Made by a program: the position numbers and the translations under genes
Source of the DNA: Amblyomma americanum
Taxonomy: Eukaryota > Arthropoda > Arachnida > Ixodida > Ixodidae
Length of the DNA stretch: 64,000 bases
Direction: 5' to 3'
NCBI RefSeq assembly: GCF_052857255.1
Contig: NC_135497.1
Coordinates: 350,068,799 to 350,132,798 of the forward strand
The notes under the pieces: generated by a model
The model's input: only the letters and a program-made list of their open reading frames with translations
What the model was told of the DNA's origin: nothing
Database searches by the model: none
Shown here: positions 1-10,774 of the stretch, in pieces
Layout of the letters: each line of letters opens with the position of its first letter
How positions within the stretch are numbered: the stretch's first letter is position 1

Positions 1-739
1 AGGCCTAGCGAGTCCGCCGGGTTCGTACGTGCAATGTCGGTGATTGTGGAGAGCGGGTTCACAAGTTTTAGCGTATACAAACTACGATCGAGCGTACTTT
101 TTACAACAGTGTCCTGAAATCCAGGATTGTTAACATCTTAGGACGCAAATACACCAAGCGGGAAGCGCCGCTGCTAGGCGGCGTGACCCAGTCTGTCGGT
201 CAATGCTGCAGGCGGTTGCGGCGGCAGCTACAGTCGTCGAGCCGCTTGGTTTAAGGACTCAGTGTCGTTCGTCGTTCGCTTGGCTTTTCCCACCATATAG
301 CCGTACCAACCAATTAAGTTTGTCGGCACATGATTTCGAAAGACGCTGCTAAGTACAGCCAAGGCCGGTCTTGACGCACGCTTTCGCTCTCTCCTTACGG
401 CCTGAGCAGGCGCCAAGGGGACAATGCATTTTTTTCTGCGCTGCTCCACCACTGATCTCCGCGAGAGGCCGCAGCGAGCCGACCCTTGTTGCGGGGGCGC
501 CGGAGCCGGTTTTGAGCGACAAGTCGCCACGCGCACGGGCCCATATTCTCACGCGCTATTTTTGTCGCTGCGCTTAAACGTGTGAATGAAAGGCTTGCCA
601 CGTGAAGTCATCAATACGCCTGCCTCATGCTTCGCTCGCCATCCTGACAAGGTCACCTTCCCCGGTAAGTTTCTGCATCGGACTACTCACGGATACTCGT
701 CTCACAAACTTGTGGCGTGAAGCTCGCTGTAGTGTGGTC
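1..739. other. no recognisable gene
   Basis: GC-rich leader to the THAP-type element. Short open frames exist on both strands but show no family motifs, repeats or codon signature. It may hold the 5' non-coding part of the element that follows; I could not find its terminal inverted repeat. Confidence 0.4.
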
Positions 740-1044
740 ATGGTGTACTGTTGTGTGCCATTCTGTCAACCGCGGTCTGGAAAGTCTCCCAGTGTGTCAT
801 TTCACCAGTGCACCAAATGGGAAAAAAAAACAATTCTCCGACGAATCTCGTCATTAATGACAAATATCCCTCAACTACAGTGTACAGCATTTATTGGCGA
901 GTGACTACGTAAGTGACTCTAAAATAAGAAAATTGGTTTCCGGTGTAGTTACAACTGTATTTTGAAGAGTATCCTTCTTACCTTGCACCTAGTGTGTAGA
1001 AAGCACGCCGGACCATAAAGGTCAGAGACATTGCTCTTTCCAGG

Positions 1045-1461
1045 AAGCCCGCAAAACGAAAGGCAGAGCCGGAAAATTGCGAGCATGCATTGTTAGAGTC
1101 GCCGGAAGGTGAAACCAAGCAGATGGCTACTATATTCCTGCAAACAGCAAACAAAGATGCGCAGCGAGCTAGCCGATACCTTTTAACGACAGCGAGGCTT
1201 CGTTCACAGGTAGCGTACTATCGCTCCAAGGTCTCAAAAGCACAGCAGCAACTAGAAGCAGAAAGGAAGGTGGTATCCACATATCGCGACTACAAGCGCT
1301 ACTCATTTCCTAAAAACATTGCTTCAGACGCTGAAAAGGGTGAGAAAAAGGCTGTCTTCCTGCTTCACCAAATTGACGAATATCAGAAGAAATTCCAGTC
1401 TTATCTCGAAGAAGTAATCAGAGTGCATCATATGGCGATTTCTTTCGCCGATGGGTTATGA
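1045..1461 (+). pseudogene. P-element-like transposase, coiled-coil segment
   Basis: An open stretch after a candidate splice acceptor at 1043. It is rich in Lys, Arg, Gln and Glu with heptad-like spacing (RLRSQVAYYRSKVSKAQQQ, then LEAERKVVS). It occupies the position of the oligomerisation helix between the THAP finger and the catalytic core in P-type transposases. The frame ends at a TGA and is not continuous with the next segment. On its own it has no diagnostic motif; the call rests on the flanking parts. Confidence 0.5.
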
Positions 1462-1545
1462 TCATGCCCGTATACTACTCTGCTAACACTGCCACATAAG
1501 TGCCAACTGCAGCGCTACGTTGGTCCCAGCTCAACGTCTTCTGGA

Positions 1546-2133
1546 ATGAGTTGCGCCATGAAAGAAAGGTTAATTCAGGAAGTTTCCCTTCTCCGCCACA
1601 AACAGCACATGGCTTCATTAAGAATCGAGGAAGCAGCAATAATGCAGGAGTGCATATATCATCGGAAGTCCGACGTGGTTTTTGGCACCAGAGACAAGCC
1701 AGGAAACGGCGTGTCACGTCCCAAGAACGAAACGCTTGCTAACCGAGGGCTATGTTTCATGCTCCAAGGAGCGGTCAGCTCGTACAAGATACCATGTTCA
1801 TATTATTTTACAAAGCAACTCAGCGGGAGAGACTTGTATGCGTGGACGAAAGACGTCATCTCTGCAGCTGAGGAATGCGGCTTTGTAGTCATTCATATCG
1901 TTGCGGATAACTACTCAGCCAACAGAACGATGTTTAGGCACACGGGGAACGGTTCGTTGTCAACTATAGTGAAGCATCCTCAGGACGATGAAAGAGTAAT
2001 TTTTTTAAGCTTCGATCCTTGCCATGTTTTCAAGAATGTTCGCAGCCAATTTTTCGAACCGGAGCTCACAGACGGCATTGGCGTCATCAGCGGTGCATTT
2101 GTGAAAAACTGTATGAGCACCAGAAGAAAATGA
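1546..2133 (+). pseudogene. P-element-like transposase, catalytic core first half
   Basis: Contains signatures of the THAP9/P-element RNase H-like fold: an acidic strand VIHIVADNYSANRTMF followed about 45 residues later by LSFDPCHVFKNVRSQF. These correspond to the D-N-x-x-N and D-P-x-H-x-x-K-N-x-R blocks of the family, with Cys where Pro is usual. The frame is lost near 2105, where the next frame takes over. Confidence 0.72.
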
Positions 2134-2789
2134 CCGTAAAGTTGGCCAGAAATGTGACACGGAAGCATGTGTATCCGTCAAACCTTGAGAAAATGAGCAT
2201 GCTACGCGCCGTGCAGGTGTATTCGCCCCAAGTCACCGCGGCTCTGAAGCACCTCCAGCAGAACTGGCGAGTCAGCTCCATTCTCTTTGCTTTCAAGGAC
2301 ACAACATCTACGATCCAGGTAATGAAAGTGATGAAGAAATGGTTCGAAATTCATGACACAACATACAAGGGAAGTGACTGCAAAATGTCCATATCCAAGG
2401 AAGACGATGGCCGGCTACTGTGGCTGCAAACTGAGTTTTGCAGCTGCGTGAAGAATATCCAAGACTGTTCCATCGCCACGGGCGTTGGGAACTTCACAGA
2501 GGAAACGTACAGTGCCCTACTTTTCACCACGAAATCAACAGCGGAGGTACCTCAATTTCTGCTGCGAAGAGGCGTCAACTACGTTCTCACTAGAAAGTTC
2601 AGGAGTGATCCTCTCGAGGCATTGTTCGGAATATTGCGCTTTATGTGCGGAGGTAACGACGCGCTGGACGCAAGAGCCGTTACAGCAGCTCTGGATCACA
2701 CTGTAAAGAAAAAGCACTGCCATCGAAAAAAGCCACTAATCAAGGTGAAGAAGCTGAACAAGCGGCCGTCTCTGTTCCCCAAGATGTAG
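2106..2789 (+). pseudogene. P-element-like transposase, catalytic core second half
   Basis: Continues the previous segment in another frame: KMTVKLARNVTRKHVYP matches the conserved L-A-x-x-L-T-x-x-H-I-x-P block. Near the end, YVLTRKFRSDPLEALFGILR matches the family block T-x-K-x-x-Q-D-P-L-E-x-F-F-G, which carries the last acidic catalytic residue (Glu). A stop at 2787 separates it from another-frame sequence to about 2929 with YVGGYIV, typical of the following helical region. Confidence 0.72.
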
Positions 2790-3004
2790 TTGAAGAATTG
2801 AAAGCTCTGCAAGCACATCTTCCAGCTCCGCCTGCGTCTGTTGCTTATTCAGGCTTGTTATACGTAGGCGGCTATATTGTCAAACTTATCAGTGATCTTG
2901 GGTGTGACGTACATGCGTTATGCTTGTGACGACGAACAAGACTAGCAGCCCCTTTACAAACTTCTGCGTGCCCAGGAGAATGGTGAACTTGACTATCCAA
3001 AGCC

Positions 3005-3302
3005 AGAATTTCTAGCTCTCTTGGAAATTATTACGACGTTTTTTGAAAAGGTGTTCAAGGATCTTTCACCATCGGATATTCTTGAAACCTTGCAAATAAT
3101 CGTTGAGCCACGTCTTGAAGATTGTCCCCTCCTATGCGGCCCGGAAGGTGTTTACAGTAGCCACGCCAAACGCTTAGCACATCTGATCTCTGAAAAGCTT
3201 TTCCGAATTATTCTCGTCAATTACACAAAGAAATTGACACACCAAAATGACAAGCCATCTGGGTTTATCCACAAACCAACGCGAAAGCATTTCAGGGTCT
3301 AA
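3005..3302 (+). pseudogene. P-element-like transposase, C-terminal tail
   Basis: Open segment with LEIITTFFEKVFKDLS and a basic end, in the position of the THAP9/P C-terminal domain. No independent motif. It ends at a TAA and is followed by an AT-rich 3' region with a polyadenylation hexamer at 3564-3569. Confidence 0.45.
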
Positions 3303-3563
3303 ACGACATCACTCGTAACTGTCAGTCACACGACAAAGTTGTATAATTCATTACAAGCAGTTCTTGTTATTGCTGCAAGTTCTTTTAAGTATGGTAAACG
3401 TTGTCAGAGTTTCAAAGAGGAAATTATCTGTCTTATCTATTGTGTTTCGTGCAGTGTGAACAGATTGGATAGGTGCGTTTGAACGCATTCCAGCAGCAAA
3501 AGCTATTATTGTCAGAATACATTTTGAAGTACCGACAGACACCGTGCCGGCCTTTGAGATGAA

Positions 3564-3569
3564 AATAAA
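3564..3569 (+). promoter_or_regulatory. polyadenylation signal AATAAA
   Basis: Canonical hexamer about 260 bases after the last coding remnant of the P-like transposase, same strand. A TG-rich stretch follows within 20 bases. Confidence 0.45.
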
Positions 3570-4224
3570 TGTTTCCTAAAACTGGTTGTTACTGAAATAC
3601 CTTGCTTCACTTTTACTCGAGCCAGCCCCAAATGATCCAGCCGAGCTATGCGCCATCACTGCATGCCAATTTCAATGTTTTGAGATCCATCTACTACTTC
3701 CCTCCTTTGCATGCATATATAGCGATGCCTGCATAATACACGGTTGCCAGGTTCTTGTTCAACACTGGGAGCAGCCGTTCAGTAACAGGTGCAAGGTGTC
3801 AGAACCTGCGCGCGCCGAGGCTGCCTCCAGCGAACATTTCAACGGCTCGCTTCAAGCGGAGAGGGTTGGCTCGCAGCACCGCCGGAGAGATCCGATGGTA
3901 CGTCGCAACTGCCCCTCTTGCACAGGGCGTAAGAGAGAGCGCGCGCTCACCTCGAGACTGGCTGTGGTACAACATGTGTACGAGAGCAGACGACGCAGCA
4001 CTCCGTGTGTCAGAACTTTCGGGGCCCACGTGACCAGGGCTGCTGCTCTTTCCTGGTCGTCACGTCGCAGCACACACCGGCGCTCAGAAACCGAGAGTAT
4101 ATATAATGCAATAATAAATTATTTACCGCACATATATGAATTGTGCAGCGTGTATCACGCGTCCTGGGGCAATACGCAACTTTTGAAACAAAGAAGAGGC
4201 CAACCAAAAATTTGGTGTCTCCAC
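3570..4224. other. no recognised gene
   Basis: A 222-codon plus-strand frame crosses this region but has no family motifs and arginine/serine-rich, low-quality composition. A TATATAA at about 4097 and ATAATAAAT at about 4110 near its end could belong to an LTR or gene end; no partner repeat was seen. Confidence 0.3.
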
Positions 4225-4519
4225 CTATGTTTTGTACAGGATCCAGTCGTTTAAGGTAGGATGGCCTTGCAGGCCTATACAACGCATCCATAATCTGAGG
4301 TAGAGCGTACAACGGAACGGTAGCTTTGTAAAAGACAAATGCGTTCTCGTCAGAGTACACTTTTAGTATATTGGGGGATAGGGAAGCTATCTTTTTGAGG
4401 AGGTTTATGTGTGGCAGAAATGTGAGTTTTTTGTGAAAAGTTATTCCTATAACTTTGGGCTCATCTGTTACTGTATGGGGTTTTATGGGGGATTTCCCCC
4501 ATTTAATCGCGGCTGACAC
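4225..4519 (-). pseudogene. LINE reverse transcriptase C-terminal fragment
   Basis: The minus-strand frame reads VIGITFHKKLTFLPHINLLKK ... SLSPNILKV ... YRPARPSYLKRLDPVQ. This is the segment after the RT palm in Jockey/I-type LINEs, where typical blocks are LG-x-x-F-D-x-K-L-T-F-x-P-H-I, S-L-N-I-L-K and SARPSYLKRLDPV-H. Length is about 98 residues, truncated at both ends, with no start, palm motif or tail. Confidence 0.6.
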
Positions 4520-5709
4520 AGTGCAGAACCGCCCGACACCATCCCGTGGTTGCGTACGCTACCGAGCGCACGCCGACCACGGCGGGCCTTATTCTGAGGG
4601 AACAAAAGAACGACACTCTGGCTGACACAAACAGGCATTTATTGCTACAGCAAAAATAATGCCAGCTAGCAACAAAACACGTTAAGGAATCGAGATCATC
4701 CGATTCACCAGCATGGTTACGAACGAATGTTCGCTCACGCAAGGGTAGGGGATACTCTGCTGCCGGACGAGACGAGATGCGGAAGAACGTTCCTCCTCAC
4801 AAGGACTCGCCCCACTGGTGGACAGCGGAGCGCTGCACCTGAACGTCAGCCCGCGTATTGCTTCCCCAGGCGAAGAGGATGTCCTCTACCCCACGCGCGC
4901 AGCAATCCCGTCGTCTGTGGCGCTCGTGTCGCTGCGACGCCGGAGCCCTCCATTGTTAACAAGTTAAAGTAACTCATCAGAGAGGGTGAATCACGGGTAA
5001 GCAAACCAAAGGGGGATGTGGTGAGGAAATGTCCCCACAACTGGTAGTGGGACTTCATTCAGATAAAGGGTGGAATCAGTGTGCAGTCCTCTTCTTATCA
5101 AGAACAGAACAGCTACTGACTTTTACGTGAAAAACGCGAATCCATTTCTATCTGCCCATATCGTTAGTTTATTTACTATCAGCTGTATTTGCCTCTCGCA
5201 CAATGTAATGAAAGGCTAGAGGATGTGCAAGCAATCTGGAGGTTACCAAGATATGTCTCGTCGAACTATACACCCGCGCTATTAAAAATACCCACAACAC
5301 CAAAGAGGCCCATTAGCGAAAGATTAAAACATGCTGAATGGTTTCTTTGAAGTTCGGTAGTAATGAGCATGCAAAAATATTGTATATAGGTGCACCGCTC
5401 TCCATTTGCCAGCACTTGAAGAATGTGGGACACTCGTGTCCCGCTGCTGTACAAAGGGTTAGAAGACAGCCGCCAGGCGCCCACTCAGCTTCATACTTTA
5501 GATTCACCCCAAAACATAAAGCGTTCCTAAATTTCCCGTGGGGAGTTGATTGCTACGAAAACATACATCCGTTCCCTGAAAACTTCGGTGGTGGTAGAAT
5601 ATGCGAGATGTCTGTCCAGGCGGTATTCCCGAGAGTTGCGTTCATATTTGCCCGCCCTTCGTGGACAAGTTGACAAATACACCGCAGGAAACTTTTTTAT
5701 TATTCTTGC
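4520..5709. other. no recognised gene
   Basis: Short frames only. On the minus strand AATAAA occurs near 4636-4641 inside a sequence that could be an LTR or element 3' end; no matching repeat is in the window. 5000-5700 holds nothing identifiable. Confidence 0.3.
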
Positions 5710-5912
5710 TGTCACTAGTGGTAAGCCTGTTATACTTAGTGGCACAGGCAGGGGCATATTGGTTTACATTCTTTTTCTGGCTGCCCCACCATACATTTTG
5801 TCACTAGTGGTAATTAAGCCTGTTATACGTAGTGGCAAAGGCAGGAGCTTATTGGTTTACGTTTTTTTTTTTTATGGCAGCTCCACCATACTTTTTGTCA
5901 CTAGTGGTAGAA
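5710..5912 (+). repeat. two-copy tandem repeat, ~90-97 bp unit
   Basis: The start TGTCACTAGTGG recurs at 5710, 5799 and 5896. Between occurrences the same landmarks repeat in order: GCCTGTTATAC, TAGTGGCA, AGGCAGG, TATTGGTTTAC, CCACCATAC. So there are two diverged full units and the start of a third. A shorter match (CGTTATACTTAGTGG) lies near 51015. Confidence 0.75.
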
Positions 5913-6809
5913 ACATTCTTTTTTGTAGTTTCGAAAATTTTACACAGATTTTTAGTAAAAATCATTAACATCTTTTCTAGACCCCGAGACGGAGAAAAAA
6001 ATCCGGTAAAGACATTTAAGACTGTGGGAAAGCGAAGGTATTACTGAACCTGGGTGCATTTTTTACGCGTAATGTTTGTACAGGCATTAAAGTTCTTTTC
6101 TACGAGTTTATAAAAGCCACAGCTTCGTAAAGTGTTCCTGGTTGTGCCATGCGTTGCCTCACAATTTTCATATGAAAGTCGAGGCAGGTGCATATGTAGT
6201 CGGTTCGAATCCCAGTCTCAAGCTCGCCTCCAATTTGACTAGCACATTTAAGCTATATGCAACAACAGATCGTATGAGACCATCCGTAACGCTGCACGAC
6301 AAACGGTTGCGTAAAACGTTTGGCACGAATATCGGGTAAACTGGCGCCGCTTGGAGTTCGGCCTGTGGTGAGCATATATGGATGAACGACATTTATAGGT
6401 TTATCTGAAGTAGCGGTGCTCGGATTGCTGTGTGCGTCATAATGCTGCTTGATGACGTCACTCTATTTTGCACCTGTTGGGATTTTTTGTACCATCTGCG
6501 AGTACACACACACACACGCCGCCCGCCTTTCTCGTAATAAGACTAGCAATGCTTTCGCATTAACAGAAGGTGGGCAGTGCTTTGGTTTTCCCCATGTTAA
6601 TTTTTAGACATACCGTTTTGCTCTGCCTTACTAATTGATCATGTTTTGCAATAAAGGATGAGTTTGGGCGAGTTGGTTTACCATGCTGAACGTAAAAGCG
6701 CAAAAAACAAGGACGTAGAATAAGACATACAATACGACATACAATACTTTGTCCATTCGGCGCGACGCCTTGGCGGGACAATTTAAGGAAAGGAAACGTA
6801 TCTTGGTGG
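5913..6809. other. no recognised gene
   Basis: AT-rich unique-looking DNA. It contains a Pol III B-box-like GGTTCGAATCCC near 6201 without a convincing A box, and a short CA microsatellite near 6505-6518. Confidence 0.3.
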
Positions 6810-7110
6810 TGGCTGAGTGGTTAGCGCGCTCGGCTACTGATCTGGAGTTTCTGGGTTCGAACCCGACCGCGGCGGCTGAGTTTCGATGGAGGCGAAACGC
6901 TAAGGCGCCCGTGTGCTGTGCGATGTCAGTGCACGTTAAAGGTCCCCCTTGAGGTCGAAATTATTCTTGAGCCCTACACTACGACACCTCTTTCTTATTT
7001 CACTCCCTCCTTCATCCCTTCCCTTACGGCGCTGTTCAGGTGTCCGCCGAGATGTGAGGAAGATACTGCGCCATTTCCTTTCACTGTCAACCGATTATAG
7101 AAGAAAGGGA
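6810..7110 (+). mobile_element. tRNA-derived SINE
   Basis: Internal Pol III promoter: A-box-like TGGCTGAGTGG at 6810-6820 and B box GGTTCGAACCC at 6854-6864, spaced as in a tRNA. The body has GTGCTGTGCGATGTCAGTGC and a GTTAAAGGTCCCC block, characteristic of tick SINEs. The 3' tail module (TTACGGCGCTGTTCAGGTGT, then CTGCGCCATTTCC) recurs at 7588 and, inverted, near 9150. It would be transcribed by Pol III and mobilised in trans by a LINE. Confidence 0.75.
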
Positions 7111-7136
7111 AGGAATTAACAAGAACAGGAGCCGCA

Positions 7137-7490
7137 TTAGGATCCTCCTCTCCCAAAAAAACATGCACCCAGAACTAGACATGAAAGAAGACAAAAAAAG
7201 ATCCGAAGCGCTGGAAAGCATATACGACCCTTGACTGCGATTGAATGGTGCAGGTGCCGCCCTTTGTCTAATTCCTCAATGGCCTGGGCCGTCTTGCTAG
7301 CCCCGTCGATCGCTTTGTCATGGTAGCGAAAGCAGTGCAGCTTGTCAAAACAGCGCGCCAGCTCAACGTCACTCAGCGAAATGCGGTAGCCGAAATATTG
7401 AAGAGCGCTGGTTTCCAGAGGTAGCGCGCGCATCTTCGCGGGCCGCCGCAAATCCCCGCGAAGGGAGAGGCACTTGAACTTCTTTGGTTG
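7137..7490 (-). CDS. unassigned open reading frame
   Basis: Minus-strand frame with protein-like composition: FKCLSLRGDLRRPAKMRALP, later LETSALQYFGYRISLSDVEL and a hydrophobic C-terminus (FFCLLSCLVLGACFF). The upstream 170 codons overlap SINE tail sequence in the opposite sense, so the true start, if any, would be near 7490 or at a splice acceptor there. I do not recognise the family. It could be an exon of a host gene or an old element. Confidence 0.25.
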   Translation of the reverse strand, partial: QPKKFKCLSLRGDLRRPAKMRALPLETSALQYFGYRISLSDVELARCFDKLHCFRYHDKAIDGASKTAQAIEELDKGRHLHHSIAVKGRICFPALRIFFCLLSCLVLGACFFGRGGS

Positions 7491-7587
7491 TCCAGACCAC
7501 GGGCCGACAGCGTGCCTCTCAATTTGGTGGCGCACGAACACGTGATGCGCAGGCCGCGGGCGAACGGTTCGTCGTCTGAATCGGCCT

Positions 7588-7672
7588 TTACGGCGCGGTT
7601 CGGGTGTCGGCCGATATGTGAGACAGATAGTGCGCCATTTCCGTTCCCCAAAAACCAATTTTCAATTTTAGA
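7588..7672 (+). mobile_element. SINE 3' tail module
   Basis: Matches the 3' tail of the SINE at 6810 (GGCGCGGTTCGGGTGTC, TGCGCCATTTCC) and ends CCCCAAAAACCAATTTTC. It directly abuts the 5' break of the following LINE. Confidence 0.6.
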
Positions 7673-7673
7673 G

Positions 7674-9032
7674 GTCTCGGTCATTAGAATTCTCGGGCTT
7701 TGGATTCAAAGTAACCTACGCGCTGGACGTACCATAAAAACTCTCAAAACAACCACCCACCAAATTACACGTATGATTGGTCGTATAACACGCCACAAGA
7801 AAGGCATGCGCGAGGAAGACACTCTTCGTCTTGTACAGTCCTTGGTTATCTGCAGAATAGCCTTCGGCCTTCCGTATCATCTCACAAAGAGAGAACTTAA
7901 GCAGGCCGACAATGTCAATCGCAGCGCGTACAAAACAGCTCTAGGCCTTCCTCCAAGCACCTCGACCGAACGTCTAATAAAGCTTGGAGTCCACAACACC
8001 TTTGAGGAGATCAGAGATGCGGTCTTAGCATCGCAGAGAGCCCGACTCCAACAGACCACCACCGTAAGAGCCATTCTTCAGCGCATTGGTACACCACGAG
8101 ATCTACAAGAGCTCTGGCGACACACTTCCCTACCTGCAAACATAAGAAGACAGATCTCGGTGGCTCCGCTCCCAAAACATATGCATCCAGAAATCCACAA
8201 AGGCAGACGGGAGGCTAGGGTCACTCATCTACGCCGGCGTCTAAAGTCAGATCACAAAGCAGTCTATGTAGACGTGGCGGTGTACACTGAACCGACCATC
8301 TTTGTTGCAGTCGCCCTTGACCACAGTTTTCAACTACTGACGAGTGTTTCACTCCGGGCTGAGGATCCTGCCGCGGCGGAAGCCTCCGCCATCGCCCTTG
8401 CCATGAGGCATTGTGATCTGGCGCACAAATCAGCTCACATAATAACTGACTCGAAGCGAGCCTGTCAATATTACATTAGAGGGAGAGTCCCAAAAATGAC
8501 AGCGGCTCTACTCATACCGTCGGGCCTCTCACCTACACTTCAACGCCCCCATAACATTACTTGGACCCCGGGCCATTCAGGTCTTGAAGGCAACGAGGCG
8601 GCAAACGATCTAGCTCGTGAGCTAACAAACCGAGCGGATCCTTACCTGTACCGCACCCCTCTACCATCAAACTATGGGGAACGGCTATAGATGCTTAGGT
8701 TAGATCGTAGAATATATCCCCCTCCGCATATTAAACTTACCACAGAAGACGCCACATTTTGGAGGCTAATACAAACGAATACCTTCCCTAACCTGTACTT
8801 GTACAGCTTCATTCACTCTTCCAAATACCGCTCCTTCTGTCCATGGTGCGGCGAAAAGCCTACGCTGTTTCACATTTCCTTGAATTGTCCCCAAAAACCA
8901 CCTCATCTAAAAACATTACAGACATCATACGAGCAGTGGGAGGCAGCCCTGACCAGCAATGGTCTGGAGGACCAGTGTCGCATCATCAGACTGGTCCAGG
9001 CATCCGCCCAAGCCACCGGAGTCCTGAACTGA
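7674..9032 (+). pseudogene. 5'-truncated I-like LINE, RT end plus RNase H
   Basis: Opens inside the RT thumb region (RILGLWIQSNLRAG...). A full RNase H domain follows with its acidic residues: VDVAVY (Asp), AEASAIALA (Glu), ITDSKRA (Asp) and TPGHSGLEGNEAANDLARE (His, Asp). After a single in-frame TAG at 8688-8690 the same frame continues to 9032 with a zinc-finger-like CPWCGEKPTLFHISLNC. An RNase H after RT is known from the I group of LINEs, where it degrades RNA in the RNA-DNA hybrid. Endonuclease and RT palm are missing, so it is a dead-on-arrival copy. Confidence 0.85.
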
Positions 9033-9109
9033 GGAGTCCGCCTACCTGACTTGTAGAACACTTCAATGAAATATTAAATGTTTTATCTCTCTAATTTTTT
9101 TTTTGACCG

Positions 9110-9225
9110 AACCACGCCGTAAGGCAAGGAAAATGGAAATAAGATCGATTTTAAGGAAAGGAAATGACGCCTGCCTCAAATTTCTCGATGGACACCCAAT
9201 TAACGCCATAAGTGAAGGAAAAGCA
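9110..9225 (-). mobile_element. SINE tail fragment, inverted
   Basis: On the minus strand the landmarks of the SINE tail recur, diverged and stretched: GGGTGTCCATCGAGA, CATTTCCTTTCC, CTTACGGCGTGGTTCGGTC. It lies just beyond the 3' end of the preceding LINE. Confidence 0.4.
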
Positions 9226-9296
9226 CCCTTATAAGACAACACCGTATTCACTCGACGCGCCTTTGTTTATTGCGAACTTTCGAGCTGGCGTGATGG

Positions 9297-9712
9297 TGGC
9301 ACCTGCATTTTCTTCATCCTTTTTCAAACATCACCTTCCGGGCCCCCACTGTACAAGGCCCTGTACATGGGCTCTGGGAAAACAATATCACAAAAATCAT
9401 GGTACATTTTTATTTATTTTTTTGTACAAATAATCGCTGGCAAAACGTGCAGATAAAACCCAACTCTTGCTACAACCTCTTTGTAGTAACCTAAAATTCT
9501 ACCCGATAGCTCTTCTGTGGATACAACAAACTCCGGCAGCAATCGCCGCAGCCTCACTTGGCACACAGGCTATTCTTGTGATAAAGACGCACCACCTGCA
9601 CGAGTTTATTTTTGGGAAAAAATGGGCTGCTTTTTTACCATACAGAAAGCCGCTGCGGAACCTCCCGAGTGGCTCTCGAGACTAGAGGCGCTATGTATGC
9701 TACGTGAATTTT
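9297..9712. mobile_element. LINE-A 3' fragment with internal inversion
   Basis: 9297-9400 matches, in minus orientation, the LINE-A segment at 42650-42720 (plus-strand landmarks ACAT-ACC, GGCCCT, GAACAACATCAC or its diverged form). 9461-9712 matches the LINE-A C-terminus in plus orientation: PPARVYFWEKMG ... PEWLSRLEAL ... LREF stop, against ARRARIYFRESV ... PEWLSRVEPL ... LRDF in LINE-A3. The upstream part is thus inverted relative to the 3' part, the arrangement produced by twin priming during LINE integration. Confidence 0.6.
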
Positions 9713-9990
9713 GATTGATTGATTAATTGATTGAATGATTGATTGAATGAACTTTATTTCCTCGTCATAGCGAGTGGAGACTGGGACTGAAAGTACCAAT
9801 GACCTGACGAAAGTTCCCAGGCCCCTACAGCAAACAGTTTCGACAGCAGTGATAACAAAAGGAAATACATATAAAAGGCAAAAGAACAGAATTCACACAA
9901 GTACAAACATATTACACTTGTAATACGCACTAAACAGACACAATGCACACATATCCCAACTGCACTGTATATATTCATTTTATGACGGAG
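9713..9990 (-). mobile_element. LINE-B-like 3' end, 5'-truncated
   Basis: On the minus strand it reads GCTGTAGGGGCCTGGGAAC, further on GAAATAAAGTTC and then a (CAAT)n tail. The plus-strand LINE-B 3' UTR at 27135-27231 has GCTGTAGGGGGCGGGGACC, GAAATAAACC and a (TTGA)n tail. Only 3' UTR is present. Confidence 0.6.
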
Positions 9991-10035
9991 CCGAATCCAG
10001 AGTCCTGCTGGCAGACCACGACAGCCTTTTATGTA

Positions 10036-10285
10036 CTGTCACGATCACAATATTGCGGGACGTGGGAGAGCGTGGTAAAACTGCGTTCTGCGCCTTCTAA
10101 CGGCGCCCGTCCGCTCCAGTTACCCTCGCAGGCTTCTCTGTACCCTTACTCCTACCTTGCGCTCAGCAGACGCAGATCGAAACCGGCGCCAGGTGACGCT
10201 TTGATATCTAGCGATAGCATGTGCCCCAGCCGCTGTGATGAGTGAAGCAGATTGCGCGCCGTGTTTCGCGGCGAAACACATCTGG
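10036..10285 (+). repeat. Tc1 left terminal inverted repeat
   Basis: 10036-10198 pairs with 16778-16940, and 10214-10285 pairs with 12444-12515, both as near-identical reverse complements. The 15 bases 10199-10213 have no right-hand counterpart, apparently lost at LINE-E insertion. At 250 bp these are long for Tc1/mariner repeats. Confidence 0.85.
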
Positions 10286-10774
10286 GTGAAGGGGCGTCCA
10301 ATTATGCTTTGTTTTTATTCCTGTGCTCTTCACAAGCGTTCTCCTCAGGTTTCACCATATGCAAGCAGAACGAACGGAGAACAAAGATTAGAATGTTCAC
10401 ATGAGCAACTGCAGCTCGTCACGATGAACGTTCGAATGCCAAGCCACCTAGGATAAATGTAGTAATACAAAACATGTATGGAAAGAAAACACGAGATTTA
10501 TTTGCAGCGTGAAAAAAGCAATGTAATAACTATACTTGAGAAAATTTCTTTAGATGTGTTACAGAATTTCTATCGAGGCCAATCGTGGACGAGCCCTCAT
10601 AATAGAAGTGTGCACAGATATTAAGGCAGGAAAACTCAACTCAGTGGGCTGAGCGCGGTGCAATAATCATGACATTCGGCACTTTCCCCGAAATAAAAGA
10701 AATACAACACAAACATGCACACTACTAAACCCATCGAACTCGTGGTGGATGTCCTTTAGTCCTTTCTCACGTTG

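Larger units (their letters stand above)
740..3302 (+). pseudogene. P-element / THAP9-like transposase, decayed
   Basis: The parts are in the order expected for a P-element-type transposase. From ATG 740 there is a THAP-like zinc-finger start (CCVPFC, then SVSFHQ). A helical/coiled segment follows at about 1045-1461, then the RNase H-like catalytic core (1546-2789) and a C-terminal piece (to 3302). THAP DNA-binding domains fused to this core are known for P elements and THAP9; they bind element ends and catalyse cut-and-paste transposition. Breaks: stop at 902-904 inside the THAP domain, a frameshift near 2103-2108 in a run of five A, and stops at 2787-2789 and near 2929. An intron is possible (GTAAGT at 909, TTTCCAG ending at 1043). 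AATAAA lies downstream at 3564. No terminal repeats were identified, so element limits are open. Confidence 0.78.

Noticed and set aside
3586..4254. 222-codon frame as a host gene
   Set aside because: No motifs, biased composition and it runs into an antisense LINE fragment.
4520..4960. Solo LTR of a Gypsy-type element
   Set aside because: A minus-strand AATAAA and CG-rich body are suggestive, but no TG...CA ends, target duplication or second copy could be shown.
6201..6212. tRNA gene from a B-box-like GGTTCGAATCCC
   Set aside because: No A box, no cloverleaf, no terminator in position.
9713..9752. Microsatellite expansion of TTGA as an independent feature
   Set aside because: It is the 3' tail of a LINE-B-like fragment.
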